DNA of 64,000 bases from DATMFV01 sp035555975 (GTDB lineage: Bacteria > Verrucomicrobiota > Verrucomicrobiia > Chthoniobacterales > Chthoniobacteraceae), in NCBI GenBank assembly GCA_035555975.1, contig DATMFV010000128.1:62001-126000 (forward strand). Reading direction: 5' to 3'. The notes beneath the pieces are model-generated. The model was given only the letters and a program-made list of their open reading frames with translations. It had not been told where the DNA came from and searched no databases. Within the stretch, counting starts at the first letter, position 1; every line of letters begins with the position of its first letter. Below, piece by piece: positions 16,126-24,997 of the stretch. Made by a program: the position numbers and the translations under genes.

Positions 16126-16593
16126 TCACGCGGCGGCAAGGCGTTCTTCAGGGGCTGAAAGTCCGTTAAAAACGGAGTCGAGCCACGCTTCGAGGCTGGT
16201 CGGATCGCCTGCGGCGGCTTCGGCCCGCTTGGCGATCGGGGTGGCGCCGAGGCGTTCAAACTCGGCGTCGAGCGCCCGGCCAAACCCGTGGAGGTCGCCG
16301 TGATCCGCCTCGCCCACGGCAAACACCGAGTAGTGGACCCGCAGGAGCGGGGTGGAGCGGCTCCGCAACCAGGTATAGAAGGCTTCCGCGTCGGGCGGCG
16401 GGTTGCCGTTGTGGTTGGAGCCCGCGATCAACAGGATGCGGCCTTCCAGCGCGTGGAGTTCAAAGGCGTAATCCCGGAGGTTGGTCACGGTCGGGTCGTA
16501 GTCGCGCTGGCTGGCGGCTGTCGCGACGGCTTTGGCGATCTGTTCGGCATCGCCGGTGAGGGTGGCGTAGAGAATTAACAACGACTGGCTCAT
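16126..16593 (-). CDS. Flavodoxin-like protein
   Basis: 155-residue single-domain FMN-binding protein. The phosphate-binding loop is YATLTGDAEQIA near the N-terminus, the 50s loop follows TNLRDYAF, and IAGSNHNGNPPPDAEAFYTW is the usual G-S-T-x-G-x-G-x-x-P region with Asn substitutions. VFAVGEADHGDLHGFGR is the 90s-loop strand. The frame opens 66 codons upstream, but ATG at 16593 places the first strand (SLLILYA) correctly. It precedes the HemS/ChuS-like gene on the same strand, suggesting an electron-transfer partner for heme turnover; this pairing is an inference. Confidence 0.85.
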   Translation of the reverse strand: MSQSLLILYATLTGDAEQIAKAVATAASQRDYDPTVTNLRDYAFELHALEGRILLIAGSNHNGNPPPDAEAFYTWLRSRSTPLLRVHYSVFAVGEADHGDLHGFGRALDAEFERLGATPIAKRAEAAAGDPTSLEAWLDSVFNGLSAPEERLAAA

Positions 16594-16848
16594 GAAGAAG
16601 TGCAAGGTACGGGGCGGAAGGAGGCCGTGGGTGCGGCATCCCTCGCAGGTTCTTTGATCGACAACCTTACTCTGCCATGCTTGAGGTGTCCCTGCTTTCT
16701 TCCCCTTGCTCTTTTTCTGCGTTGGATTGCAAAAAGCCGATTTTGTTCCCGGTGAATGAATCGCGGGGAGAGCGCGTCTGACTCTTCTCAAAGGGGGGTA
16801 TTGTGCCTCCTGTCATCTCTTGCCTGCTTTTTCTAGAACCTTTCCGCC
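16594..16848. other. 255-nt intergenic region, divergent
   Basis: Separates the flavodoxin start (minus) from the sensor kinase start (plus). I see no credible small gene, RNA or terminator. No obvious Fur-box-like palindrome is visible, despite the heme-related genes. Promoters for both directions must lie here but cannot be read with confidence. Confidence 0.5.
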
Positions 16849-18966
16849 GTGACTTTCGTGCCTCCACCCAAACCGGTTCCGACGCTTCCCGGCCCTTCCC
16901 GACGGCTTTTGATCCTGCTCGTCTTCATGCTCTTCGGGGCGGGGGCGGCGGTTTACTGGTCGGCCATGCCGTTCCGGAACGGGCTGCCCCAGCAGCAGAT
17001 TCCCGGAACGCCCGGGATCGGGGCGGCGTTTCTGCCTTCCACCGGTTCGGACGAGCGGCTGACGATCGACGAAGTGGTCCGGCGCGATGCCGGGTTCGTC
17101 CCGATGCCGCCGCCCGAGGAGGCGGAGGTGCTCAACCTCAAAATGGGCGGGCAACGGTGGTACCGGCTCGATTTTCACTCCTCCGAGCCGCACGAAACGC
17201 GCAAGGTGCTCGACCTGATCTGGCGCATTTATGATTTCGCCGCGCTTTACGAACAACGGCCCGACGGGACCTGGCGCGAGGAGGTGACCGGGCAGAACGT
17301 GCCGCCGACCCATCCCCGGTTTTCTCCCCGCTGGCGGGCGTTCGGGCTGACGCTCCCGCCAGGGGAGACGGTGCGCGTCTACCTTTACGTCAAGGATCTT
17401 TACCGGCTGCCGACGCAATTTCAGCTCTGGAGCGATCCCGACGCATTCATCCGGTGGGAGGAGGCGCTCTACATGCGGCTGGCCGGTTATTACAGCATCT
17501 GGTTTGCGGCGCTCGCCTACGGGATTTTTCTTTACGCGGTGCTGCGGGAAAAGTCGCAGGAGTATTACCTTCAGTACATGGGGGGGCTCGGGTTGCTCGG
17601 GTTGACCGCCAACGGCATTCTTTCGGCGTGGATGCCGGTTGACCTGCCCGCTGTGGAGGCGTTGGCGGTGGTCTGCGGGACGGTGGTGGTCGTCTCGCTC
17701 AGCGGTTTTGCGCGGCATTACCTGGAGACCAAAGGGAGCCACCCGCTGCTCGATCGCCGATTGCACCGGCTCGAAAAACTGGTCTGGTGGAGCCTGCTGC
17801 TCTCGCCGTTTGCGTTCTGGCCTCCGGCGGGGTTCTATTATCTCCAGGGGTTCATCCTGATGACCGCGCTGGTGGTCGCCTCTCTGCTCGGGGCGGCGGT
17901 GATCCGGTGGCGCGCGGGGTTTTCACAGGCTCCCCTTTTCGTTCTGGCGTTCAGCCCGTACCTGATCGTGCTCATTTACTGGCTGGTTTATGCCCGGGAC
18001 GATTTGATCCGCGATGACGAACAGCGGGTCTGCCTGATGATTGCCAACGCGTTGACGTTTCTTTTCCTTTCCTTTGCCTCGGCCTACCGGCACCGGATGA
18101 CGCTGGAAAAACATCTGGCGCTTCAGAACGATTCTGCGGATGAATTGCAACGGCAGGTCGACGAACAGACGCAGGAACTCAAGACGGCGGGAGCCGACCT
18201 GCGGCTGGCGATCGCCGATCGCGACCGGGTGATCGCCCTGATCGGGCACGACCTGCGGGGACCGGCAGCGACGCTCTTTTCGTTGACCCGCATTCTCCGT
18301 TCCGACGCAGCGGCTCTTTCGGGAGAGCAACTCAAGGAACTGACCGGGGAAATCGCGCAATCGTGCGAGCGGCAGCTCGAACTGCTCAATAATCTCCTGA
18401 TGTGGGGGAGCGCCAAGAACGGGAAGTGGATCACCGACCCGCAACCCTGCCCGGCGGGCGAGGTGGTGGCTTCGGTCTGCGAGCTTCAGGAAGGGGTGAT
18501 CGAGGCGAAGAAGCTGGTGTTGAGCACCCGGGTGCCAACGGATCTGGTGGTTTACGCCGATCGGCAGGCGCTGGAGACGATCTTGCGCAACCTGTTGAGC
18601 AATGCGGTGAAGTTTACCTCTCCCGGAGGGCGGATCGTCCTGGAGGCGGAGGCGCTCTCGGGGACGAAGGCGCGTTTCGCGGTGAAGGACACGGGGGTCG
18701 GGATTTCGCCGGAGCGCCTGGAGCAGTTGAGGCAGGGCGGCGTTCGGAGTACGGCGGGGACGTTTGGCGAGCAGGGGACCGGCATCGGGCTGGGGCTTTG
18801 CCTTGAGCTGGCGCGGTCGATCGGCGGGGGGGTGGAGGTGGAGAGCCGCCCCGGGGAGGGGACCTGTGCTTATGTAACGGTGCCGCTCATTCCGGCCAGC
18901 CGGCGGACGATTTCCGCCGCGGCGACAAACCCGAAGGTGCCGGTCACAAAGGTGGCCGCGCCGTAG
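16849..18966 (+). CDS. Sensor histidine kinase with 7TMR-DISM-like input
   Basis: 705-residue membrane kinase. A first membrane anchor (about 20-40) leads to an extracytoplasmic sensory domain (about 50-200) with the WYRLDFHS strand and late TVRVYLYVKDLYRLP, typical of 7TMR-DISM extracellular domains. About seven membrane segments follow (210-410), then a coiled coil and the kinase core: H-box ALIGHDLRGPAAT near 467, N-box ILRNLLSNAVKFT near 583, G1 KDTGVGIS near 622 and G2 GTGIGLGLC near 645. No receiver domain or response regulator gene is adjacent. The start is GTG. The last 33 codons run antisense into the 3' end of tcdA; the kinase domain is already complete before that, so the tail beyond VPLIPAS may be a recent extension. 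Confidence 0.92.
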   Translation: MTFVPPPKPVPTLPGPSRRLLILLVFMLFGAGAAVYWSAMPFRNGLPQQQIPGTPGIGAAFLPSTGSDERLTIDEVVRRDAGFVPMPPPEEAEVLNLKMGGQRWYRLDFHSSEPHETRKVLDLIWRIYDFAALYEQRPDGTWREEVTGQNVPPTHPRFSPRWRAFGLTLPPGETVRVYLYVKDLYRLPTQFQLWSDPDAFIRWEEALYMRLAGYYSIWFAALAYGIFLYAVLREKSQEYYLQYMGGLGLLGLTANGILSAWMPVDLPAVEALAVVCGTVVVVSLSGFARHYLETKGSHPLLDRRLHRLEKLVWWSLLLSPFAFWPPAGFYYLQGFILMTALVVASLLGAAVIRWRAGFSQAPLFVLAFSPYLIVLIYWLVYARDDLIRDDEQRVCLMIANALTFLFLSFASAYRHRMTLEKHLALQNDSADELQRQVDEQTQELKTAGADLRLAIADRDRVIALIGHDLRGPAATLFSLTRILRSDAAALSGEQLKELTGEIAQSCERQLELLNNLLMWGSAKNGKWITDPQPCPAGEVVASVCELQEGVIEAKKLVLSTRVPTDLVVYADRQALETILRNLLSNAVKFTSPGGRIVLEAEALSGTKARFAVKDTGVGISPERLEQLRQGGVRSTAGTFGEQGTGIGLGLCLELARSIGGGVEVESRPGEGTCAYVTVPLIPASRRTISAAATNPKVPVTKVAAP

Positions 18967-19661
18967 CCGCTGGCGCAATCCATCCTGAGGTGGTCGGTTG
19001 CTTCCCCACGGTTCAGGCAGACGCCCCCTTCGGGGGTGGGAAAACGTTGCGGCTCGGCGGAGAAGATGGCCGGGACGGCGTCGAGATCGTCCGCCGTCCA
19101 GCCGAAGTCGCGCCGCAGCTTGCGCCGCACCTGTCGCAGCAGCGCATCGCCGCCGGAGCGGGAGAGCGGGGCGCAGCGGACCTGCGTCGGGTCGAGCCGC
19201 CCACCGGCTCCGCCGACGGTCAGCACCGGGAGCGCGCGTTCCCGGGCGCGGGCCAGCAGGAGGCTTTTGATCGACATCCGGTCGACGGCGTCGACGATCC
19301 AGTCGCACCGCCCGGCCAGAAGGCGTTCGCTGTTGCTTTCGAGGAAAAACTCCGTGACCGGGTGGATTTCGAGGCACGGGTTGATCCGCCGCATCCGTTC
19401 GGCGAGGACGACGACCTTGGGCCGCCCGATCTCCCCCTCCAGCGCCGGGAGCTGGCGGTTGGTGTTGGTGACGCAGACATCGTCGCCGTCGATCAGCGTC
19501 AACCGGCCGATGCCCGAGCGGGCGAGCGCTTCCACGGTCCACGCGCCGACGCCGCCGACGCCGACCACGACGACATGGGCCATGGCGAGGCGGGGGAGGG
19601 CGGCTGCCCCGTAGAGGCGGGCGATGCCGCCGAAGCGTTCCGGATCGACGCGGCTCATCAA
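18870..19661 (-). CDS. tcdA: tRNA threonylcarbamoyladenosine dehydratase TcdA
   Basis: 263-residue E1-like enzyme that cyclises t6A37 of tRNA to ct6A using ATP. Marks: RFGGIARLYG at the start, nucleotide-binding GVGGVGAWTVEALARSG near 35, DGDDVCVTNTNRQ near 58, DAVDRMSIK near 124, and the TcdA-specific VPAIFSAEPQRFP near 195. There is no C-terminal rhodanese and the layout is TcdA, not ThiF or MoeB, so it probably does not serve the thiS gene at 13 kb. It abuts the glycosyltransferase gene (stop at 19662) and overlaps the kinase gene end by 97 nt in a convergent arrangement. Confidence 0.93.
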   Translation of the reverse strand: MMSRVDPERFGGIARLYGAAALPRLAMAHVVVVGVGGVGAWTVEALARSGIGRLTLIDGDDVCVTNTNRQLPALEGEIGRPKVVVLAERMRRINPCLEIHPVTEFFLESNSERLLAGRCDWIVDAVDRMSIKSLLLARARERALPVLTVGGAGGRLDPTQVRCAPLSRSGGDALLRQVRRKLRRDFGWTADDLDAVPAIFSAEPQRFPTPEGGVCLNRGEATDHLRMDCASGYGAATFVTGTFGFVAAAEIVRRLAGMSGTVT

Positions 19662-20828
19662 TCAGGCAACCGGGGTGTGGGTGGCGACGGCTTCGTCGTA
19701 GAAACTTTCGAGCCGGGCGACGGCGCATTGTTGCTCGAACTCGGCGTGGATGGAGCGCGAGGCGTGCTCGCCCATGGTAAAGAGCGCTTCCGGGTCGCGG
19801 GTGATCCCGAGCAGTGCGGCGGCGAGCGCTTCGTGGTCGCGTTCGGCGACGAGCAGGCCGCTGGCGTCGTGCTGGACCGCTTCGGGGATGCCGCCGTGGA
19901 GGGTTGCGACGACGGGGAGGCCGGTCGCCATCGCTTCGAGCATGGCGTTGGGGACTCCCTCCTGGTCGTGGTTGGCGGTGGTTTCGCTCGGGTGCAGAAA
20001 GAGGTGGGAAGCGGCGTAGAGGGCGTTGAGCTGCCGCTGGTCGAGGAACCCGGCGAAGTGGACGGCTTGGGCGATCCCGAGTTCGGCGGCGAGTTGCCGG
20101 AGTTCATCGCGCATCGGCCCGTCGCCCGCGAGGGTGTAGGTGGCGTTCGGGAAGGTGCGGTGGAAGATGGCGAACGCCTGGAGCGCGGTCCGGATTCCCT
20201 TCTTGGGAATGAAACGGCAGCTCTGGACGATACGCCACGCGCCGTCGTCCGGGGCCTGCCGGTGGGTGAACGGAAAATCATCCAGCGGGATGCCGGTCCG
20301 GTTGATCCGGAGTTTGTCCGAGGGGCAGCCGAGGCTCTTGAGCCGTTTGGCGAGCGAATGGGAGCGGGCGAGGATGAGCGGGACGGCGGCAAAAAGCCGG
20401 TTAAGCTCTTCGAAGTAGCGGGGGCGATCCTCGCGCGCCATGACGTCGGCCCCGTGAAAGGAGACGATGCACGGGCGCTCCCAGAGTTCGATGAACGGGA
20501 GGAGGTGCGCGCCGGTGTGCCCGAAGTAGATATGCATCAGGGCGGGGGAGCGCCGGTTGAGGATGCCGAGGAACGGTTCCATATGGCCCCGGTAATGGAA
20601 CGGCGGCGCGTGTTTGACGTACTTGAGCCAGCCGTGGCGCAGGAGGTTGTGCCGACGTTTGGGGAGGAGTTCAATGTCGTCAAACGGGTAGCGGTCTTCG
20701 CAGAGCCGCTGTTTGCCCATGATGAACGTCCGGTAACGTTGCAGACCGGTGACCTGCCGGTAGATGTGGAGCATCTCCGGTTTGAGAAAGGTGGTGCAGT
20801 AGCTGGCAACGATGGGGGGCTGGGTCAC
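19662..20828 (-). CDS. GT4-family glycosyltransferase
   Basis: 388-residue GT-B fold enzyme. The N-terminal domain includes HIYFGHTGAHLLPF and SFHGADVM (about 125-135), typical of colanic-acid-type transferases. The C-terminal domain has the nucleotide-sugar site CRFIPKKGI near 208, AGDGPMRDEL near 238, FLHPSETT and the E-x7-E signature EGVPNAMLEAMATGLPVVAT near 295. It probably adds a sugar to a lipid-linked or cell-surface glycan at the inner membrane. It sits between obg (49 nt upstream) and tcdA (no gap) on the same strand, without other polysaccharide genes, so the product cannot be predicted. Confidence 0.9.
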   Translation of the reverse strand: MTQPPIVASYCTTFLKPEMLHIYRQVTGLQRYRTFIMGKQRLCEDRYPFDDIELLPKRRHNLLRHGWLKYVKHAPPFHYRGHMEPFLGILNRRSPALMHIYFGHTGAHLLPFIELWERPCIVSFHGADVMAREDRPRYFEELNRLFAAVPLILARSHSLAKRLKSLGCPSDKLRINRTGIPLDDFPFTHRQAPDDGAWRIVQSCRFIPKKGIRTALQAFAIFHRTFPNATYTLAGDGPMRDELRQLAAELGIAQAVHFAGFLDQRQLNALYAASHLFLHPSETTANHDQEGVPNAMLEAMATGLPVVATLHGGIPEAVQHDASGLLVAERDHEALAAALLGITRDPEALFTMGEHASRSIHAEFEQQCAVARLESFYDEAVATHTPVA

Positions 20829-20877
20829 GGTGAAAAAAGAATACTATTTCAATCGGATGAATGACGGCTTCCGGTTG

Positions 20878-22029
20878 TCAGATATTTTCCTGCGGCGCGT
20901 CGGCTGCGGTCCCTGCGGGCTGGCTTTCCGGTTCGTCAGGGAAGAGATGGACCTCCAGGGCGGCTTTGAGTTCGTCGATCCCTTCGCCCAGGCCCGCGGA
21001 GATCGGGATGATCCCGACCCTGGGAAACCGTTGCCGGAAGGGGCCGAGGTTTTCCACGGCGCGCGGGTCGTCCATTTTGTTGGCGGCGACGAGCCACGGG
21101 CGGGTGCTCAGTTCCTCGTTGTAGAGCTTGAGTTCCTTGCGCAGGCTGGCGAGGTCTTCGATCGGGTCGCGCTCGTCGTTGCCGGAGAGGTCGACCACGA
21201 AGAGGAGCACGCGGCAGCGCATGATGTGGCGCAGAAATTCGTGGCCGAGACCGATGTTCTGGTGAGCGCCTTCGATCAGGCCCGGGATGTCGGCGATCGG
21301 CGCCTTGCGGAAGCCGCCGAAATCGACGATGCCGATCATCGGGTGAAGCGTGGTGAACGGGTAGGCGGCGACCTTTGGCCGGGCGGCGGAGAGCTGGCCC
21401 AGAAGGGTCGATTTACCGGCGTTGGGGTAGCCGACGAGCCCGGCTTCGGCGATGCTCCGGAGTTCAAACAGGAAGTAGCCTTCCTCGCCCTTTTCCCCCG
21501 GGGTGAATTCCTTGGGAGCCTGGTTGGTGGCGCTCTTGAAGTGAAGGTTGCCCTTGCCGCCCTTGCCCCCTTTGCAGAGGCGGTATTCGTCGCCCTCGCG
21601 GCTTAGGTCGGCCAGCAGTTCGAGTTCCCCGGGGTTGATTTCGCGGGTCCGGATCGCCTCCTGCGCCATCGCCTCTTCGTCGCCTTCGAGTTCCCACTCC
21701 TGCATCTTGGGCGCGAACGGGTTGACCCCTTCGGGAAGGCGGTGGATGAGGGTGCCGATCGGCACCTTGACGATTTTGTCCTTGGCTCCCTTGCCGTAAC
21801 ATTGTTTGCCGCGCCCGCCTTCGCCATTCTTGGCGCGGATGATCGGCTCAAAAAGGAACGGGCTCAAGGTGTCGATGTGAGGGTCGGCCCGCAGGATGAT
21901 GCTGCCGCCCCGCCCTCCGTCGCCCCCGTCGGGGCCGCCTTTGGGGACAAACTTTGCCCGGCGGAAGCTGCAACTTCCGTCGCCGCCGTTCCCGGCTTTT
22001 GCGTAAATTTTAATCTGGTCGACAAACAT
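20878..22029 (-). CDS. obg: GTPase Obg (CgtA)
   Basis: 383 residues. The Gly-rich Obg fold at the N-terminus (VDQIKIYAKAGNGGDGS, then a GPDGGDGGRGG stretch and KGAKDKIVKVPIGT) is followed by the G domain: G1 GYPNAGKST near 210, switch YPFTTLHP, G3 DIPGLIEGA near 255, G4 NKMD near 325 and G5 SAGLG. It is a ribosome-associated GTPase for 50S maturation and stress signalling. Its usual neighbours rplU and rpmA are absent. An acidic loop between residues about 105 and 135 (EGDEEAMAQEAIRTREINPG) is an insertion or lineage-specific variation of the Obg fold. Divergent from alaS. Confidence 0.96.
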   Translation of the reverse strand: MFVDQIKIYAKAGNGGDGSCSFRRAKFVPKGGPDGGDGGRGGSIILRADPHIDTLSPFLFEPIIRAKNGEGGRGKQCYGKGAKDKIVKVPIGTLIHRLPEGVNPFAPKMQEWELEGDEEAMAQEAIRTREINPGELELLADLSREGDEYRLCKGGKGGKGNLHFKSATNQAPKEFTPGEKGEEGYFLFELRSIAEAGLVGYPNAGKSTLLGQLSAARPKVAAYPFTTLHPMIGIVDFGGFRKAPIADIPGLIEGAHQNIGLGHEFLRHIMRCRVLLFVVDLSGNDERDPIEDLASLRKELKLYNEELSTRPWLVAANKMDDPRAVENLGPFRQRFPRVGIIPISAGLGEGIDELKAALEVHLFPDEPESQPAGTAADAPQENI

Positions 22030-22226
22030 GCTTGGTATCCGTGGTCCCCGGTTGTAGCGGAGGCAGGGGACCCCTTCGAGACTTTTCTTGCGCCCGGGAA
22101 AGCGGGGAACTTCGTGCAGAGGGCAAGGTTTTTCAATCGTTTTTCGCGATCCTCTCCCGCGAGCTTCGCCTTGCCAAGGGCGGGGCGACGTTCTAAATCA
22201 GAAGGCCGCCTCGTTTTTTGTTTTTC

Positions 22227-24947
22227 ATGACCAGTTCACAACTCCGCCAGTCGTTTCTCGATTTCTTCCGTGAAAAGGAGCATACCGTGGTTCCCTCAGC
22301 CAGCCTGATGCCCGGTTCGCCCAACCTCCTTTTCACCAACGCCGGGATGAACCAGTTTGTGCCGATTTTCCTGGGCGAAAGCACGGCGGATGTCGATCGC
22401 TGGCCCGGGGCGCTTCCCGGCAGCCCGAAGCGCGCGGCCGACACGCAGAAGTGCATCCGCGCGGGGGGCAAGCACAACGACCTCGACGATGTGGGGCTCG
22501 ACACCTACCACCACACGTTTTTCGAGATGCTCGGCAACTGGTCGTTTGGCGACTATTTCAAGGCCGAGGCGATCGGCTGGGCGTGGGAGTTGATTGTGGA
22601 GCGGTGGGGCATCCCGCCTGCGCGGCTTTATGCGACGGTTTACCAGCCGGGGCCCGGCGACCCTGCGGCGTTTGACCAGGAGGCGCACGACCTCTGGGCG
22701 GAGCGGTTCCGTTCCGTCGGGCTCGACCCGGCGGTGCACGTGGTCAATGGCAACAAGGCGGACAATTTCTGGATGATGGGCGACACGGGGCCATGCGGGC
22801 CGTGTTCGGAACTGCATGTCGACCTCACCCCGGCGGGCGATACCGGCGGGAAGCTGGTCAACGCCGGGCGGCCCGAGTGCATCGAGATCTGGAACCTCGT
22901 TTTCATTCAATTCAACGCGAACGAGGATGGCACCTTTTCGCCGTTGCCCGCCCGCCATGTTGATACCGGGATGGGGTTTGAGCGGGTTGCCTCGATCCTT
23001 CAGTGTACGGAGAACTTCACCCGTTTTGACCGGGTGATTTCCAACTACGAGACCGATATTTTCCGCCCGATCTTTGACGTGATCGAGACGATGTGCGGCC
23101 AGCGGTACGGCTCGACGCTTCCCGCAGCCGGGAGCACGGGGGAGAACGAACAGGAGAAGATCGATGTCGCCTTCCGCGTCATTGCCGACCATATCCGCAC
23201 CCTCGCTTTTGCGATTGCCGACGGCATCCAGCCGGGAAATAGCGACCGGCATTACGTGTTGCGGCGGATCCTGCGCCGGGCGGTCCGCTACGGGCGCACC
23301 CTCGGGTTGACCGAGCCGTTTTTCTACCGGCTGACCGATGTGCTGGAGCGGACGATGGGCGATGTGTTTCCGGAGATCCGCCGCCAGCATGCGGTGGTGA
23401 CCGAGACGATCCGGCGCGAGGAACTGGCGTTCAACCGGACGCTCGACAAGGGGCTCGCCCTTTTTGAACACGAAACGGCGGGGCTGAAGCCGGGCGACCG
23501 GCTCGACGGGGCGTTTGTCTTCCGGCTTTACGACGAGCAGGGGTTTCCCCTCGACCTGACGGAACTGATGGCGCGGGAGCGGGGGCTTTCGGTCGATACT
23601 GCGGGGTTTGAGAGATTGATGGAGGCGCAGCGTGAGCGGGCTCGCAAGGCGCAGAAGCGCGAGGTGATCTCGGTGGCAAACATCGACGCCGCGCCGACCA
23701 GTTTTCTCGGGTTTGAAATGACCTCGACGGCGGCCCGCGTGCTCGATGTGGTGGAGCTGAAGGGGAAGACGGCGGTGATCCTCGACCATACCCCGTTTTA
23801 CGCGGAGATGGGGGGGCAGGTCGGCGACAGCGGGGTGATTTCGGACGGTGCGGAGGCGTATGCTGTGGTCGATACGCGGAAGGTCGGCGCGGTCTGGCTC
23901 CATGTTCTGGAGGGGGGCGAAGCGCCGGAGGTCGGGAGCGAAGTCACGGCGGGCGTCGACGTGGAACGGCGGCGTGCGATCGAACGGCACCATTCGGTGA
24001 CGCACCTGCTGCACTGGGCGTTGCACCAGGTGGTCGGCAACGAGGCGGTGCAGAAGGGGTCGTACGTCGGCGCGGAAAAGCTGACGTTTGACTTCAGCAG
24101 CGGCGCGCTTTCGGCCGGGCAGGTGCGGGAGGTGGAGCGGCTGGTCAACGAACGGATCGTGGAAAACGCGCCGATTTCGTGGACCGAAGTGCCGTATGCC
24201 GAGGTGCGCCGGAATGCGGCGATCCAGCAGTTTTTTGGCGACAAGTATGGCGATGTCGTCCGGGTGGTGCAGATCGGCGGCGAGCGCGGCGGTTTCAACG
24301 GTTACTCCATGGAGCTTTGCGGCGGGACGCACACGCTGGCGACCGGGGAGATCGGGTGGTTCCGGGTCATCGCGGAAAGCGCGGTGGCGGCGGGGATTCG
24401 CCGGATCGAAGCGGTGGCGGGGCTGGAGGCGATCCGGCAGGGGCGCGAACTGGCCGACCGGCTTGCCACGCTGGCGGGGCGGCTCAACACGCCGCTCGGT
24501 GAACTGGAGCGGAAGATTGACGCGCTGCTGGCCGAACAGAAGGAATTGCACAAGGAGTTGAAGGCGGTGCGCCAGCGGCAGGCGGCGGAAAGCGTCGGCG
24601 GGTTGCTCGAAAAGATGGAGGTGATCGGGGAGACCCCGGCGGTATTGGCCGATCTGGGCGAACTCGATGCGGAAAGTTTTCAGGCGGTTGCCGAAGGGGT
24701 CAAGGCGCGGCTGGAGGGGATCGCGATCCTCGCAGCCCGGACCGGCGAGGGGCAGGTGGCGCTGGCCGTGGTGGCTTCGCCGGAGGTTGCGAAACGTTTT
24801 CCCGCCGGGAAACTGATCGGGCAGATTGCGCCGGTCGTCGGCGGCAAGGGAGGCGGGCGGCCTGATTTTGCCCGGGGAGCCGGGAAGGATGCGGGACGGA
24901 TCGGCGAGGCGCTTGAGAAGGGGCGCGCCGTGCTTGCCGGTAACTGA
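22227..24947 (+). CDS. alaS: Alanyl-tRNA synthetase
   Basis: 906-residue class II synthetase with all domains: the catalytic core from SSQLRQSFLDFFREKEHTVV, TNAGMNQFVPIF (motif 1/2 region) and WMMGDTGPCGPCSELH; the tRNA-recognition middle; the editing domain with zinc ligands HSVTHLLHWAL (H-x3-H) and ELCGGTH; and a C-terminal oligomerisation and C-Ala domain with a coiled coil near 760-800. The DHH-like GGKGGGRPDFARGAG at the end is intact. A TTG nine nucleotides upstream opens the frame, but MTSSQLRQ at 22227 is the standard start. A mischarge-editing synthetase of normal length with nothing unusual. Confidence 0.98.
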   Translation: MTSSQLRQSFLDFFREKEHTVVPSASLMPGSPNLLFTNAGMNQFVPIFLGESTADVDRWPGALPGSPKRAADTQKCIRAGGKHNDLDDVGLDTYHHTFFEMLGNWSFGDYFKAEAIGWAWELIVERWGIPPARLYATVYQPGPGDPAAFDQEAHDLWAERFRSVGLDPAVHVVNGNKADNFWMMGDTGPCGPCSELHVDLTPAGDTGGKLVNAGRPECIEIWNLVFIQFNANEDGTFSPLPARHVDTGMGFERVASILQCTENFTRFDRVISNYETDIFRPIFDVIETMCGQRYGSTLPAAGSTGENEQEKIDVAFRVIADHIRTLAFAIADGIQPGNSDRHYVLRRILRRAVRYGRTLGLTEPFFYRLTDVLERTMGDVFPEIRRQHAVVTETIRREELAFNRTLDKGLALFEHETAGLKPGDRLDGAFVFRLYDEQGFPLDLTELMARERGLSVDTAGFERLMEAQRERARKAQKREVISVANIDAAPTSFLGFEMTSTAARVLDVVELKGKTAVILDHTPFYAEMGGQVGDSGVISDGAEAYAVVDTRKVGAVWLHVLEGGEAPEVGSEVTAGVDVERRRAIERHHSVTHLLHWALHQVVGNEAVQKGSYVGAEKLTFDFSSGALSAGQVREVERLVNERIVENAPISWTEVPYAEVRRNAAIQQFFGDKYGDVVRVVQIGGERGGFNGYSMELCGGTHTLATGEIGWFRVIAESAVAAGIRRIEAVAGLEAIRQGRELADRLATLAGRLNTPLGELERKIDALLAEQKELHKELKAVRQRQAAESVGGLLEKMEVIGETPAVLADLGELDAESFQAVAEGVKARLEGIAILAARTGEGQVALAVVASPEVAKRFPAGKLIGQIAPVVGGKGGGRPDFARGAGKDAGRIGEALEKGRAVLAGN

Positions 24948-24997
24948 AACCGACTGCTGGTTGGACATTTGGCGCGGTTGCCGTTAAAAGAACCGAT

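Noticed and set aside
18870..19661. tcdA as ThiF activating ThiS
   Set aside because: The VPAIFSAEPQRFP segment and overall layout are TcdA-type, and it is not linked to thiH-thiS.
17923..19728. 601-codon minus-strand frame across the kinase and tcdA
   Set aside because: Arg/Pro-rich, no motifs; both underlying genes have full sets of catalytic motifs in other frames.
18990..20864. 624-codon plus-strand frame
   Set aside because: Antisense shadow of tcdA and the GT4 glycosyltransferase, with composition bias only.
22296..24968. 890-codon minus-strand frame
   Set aside because: Antisense of alaS; its composition (Arg/Pro/His-rich) is a by-product of high-GC coding on the other strand.
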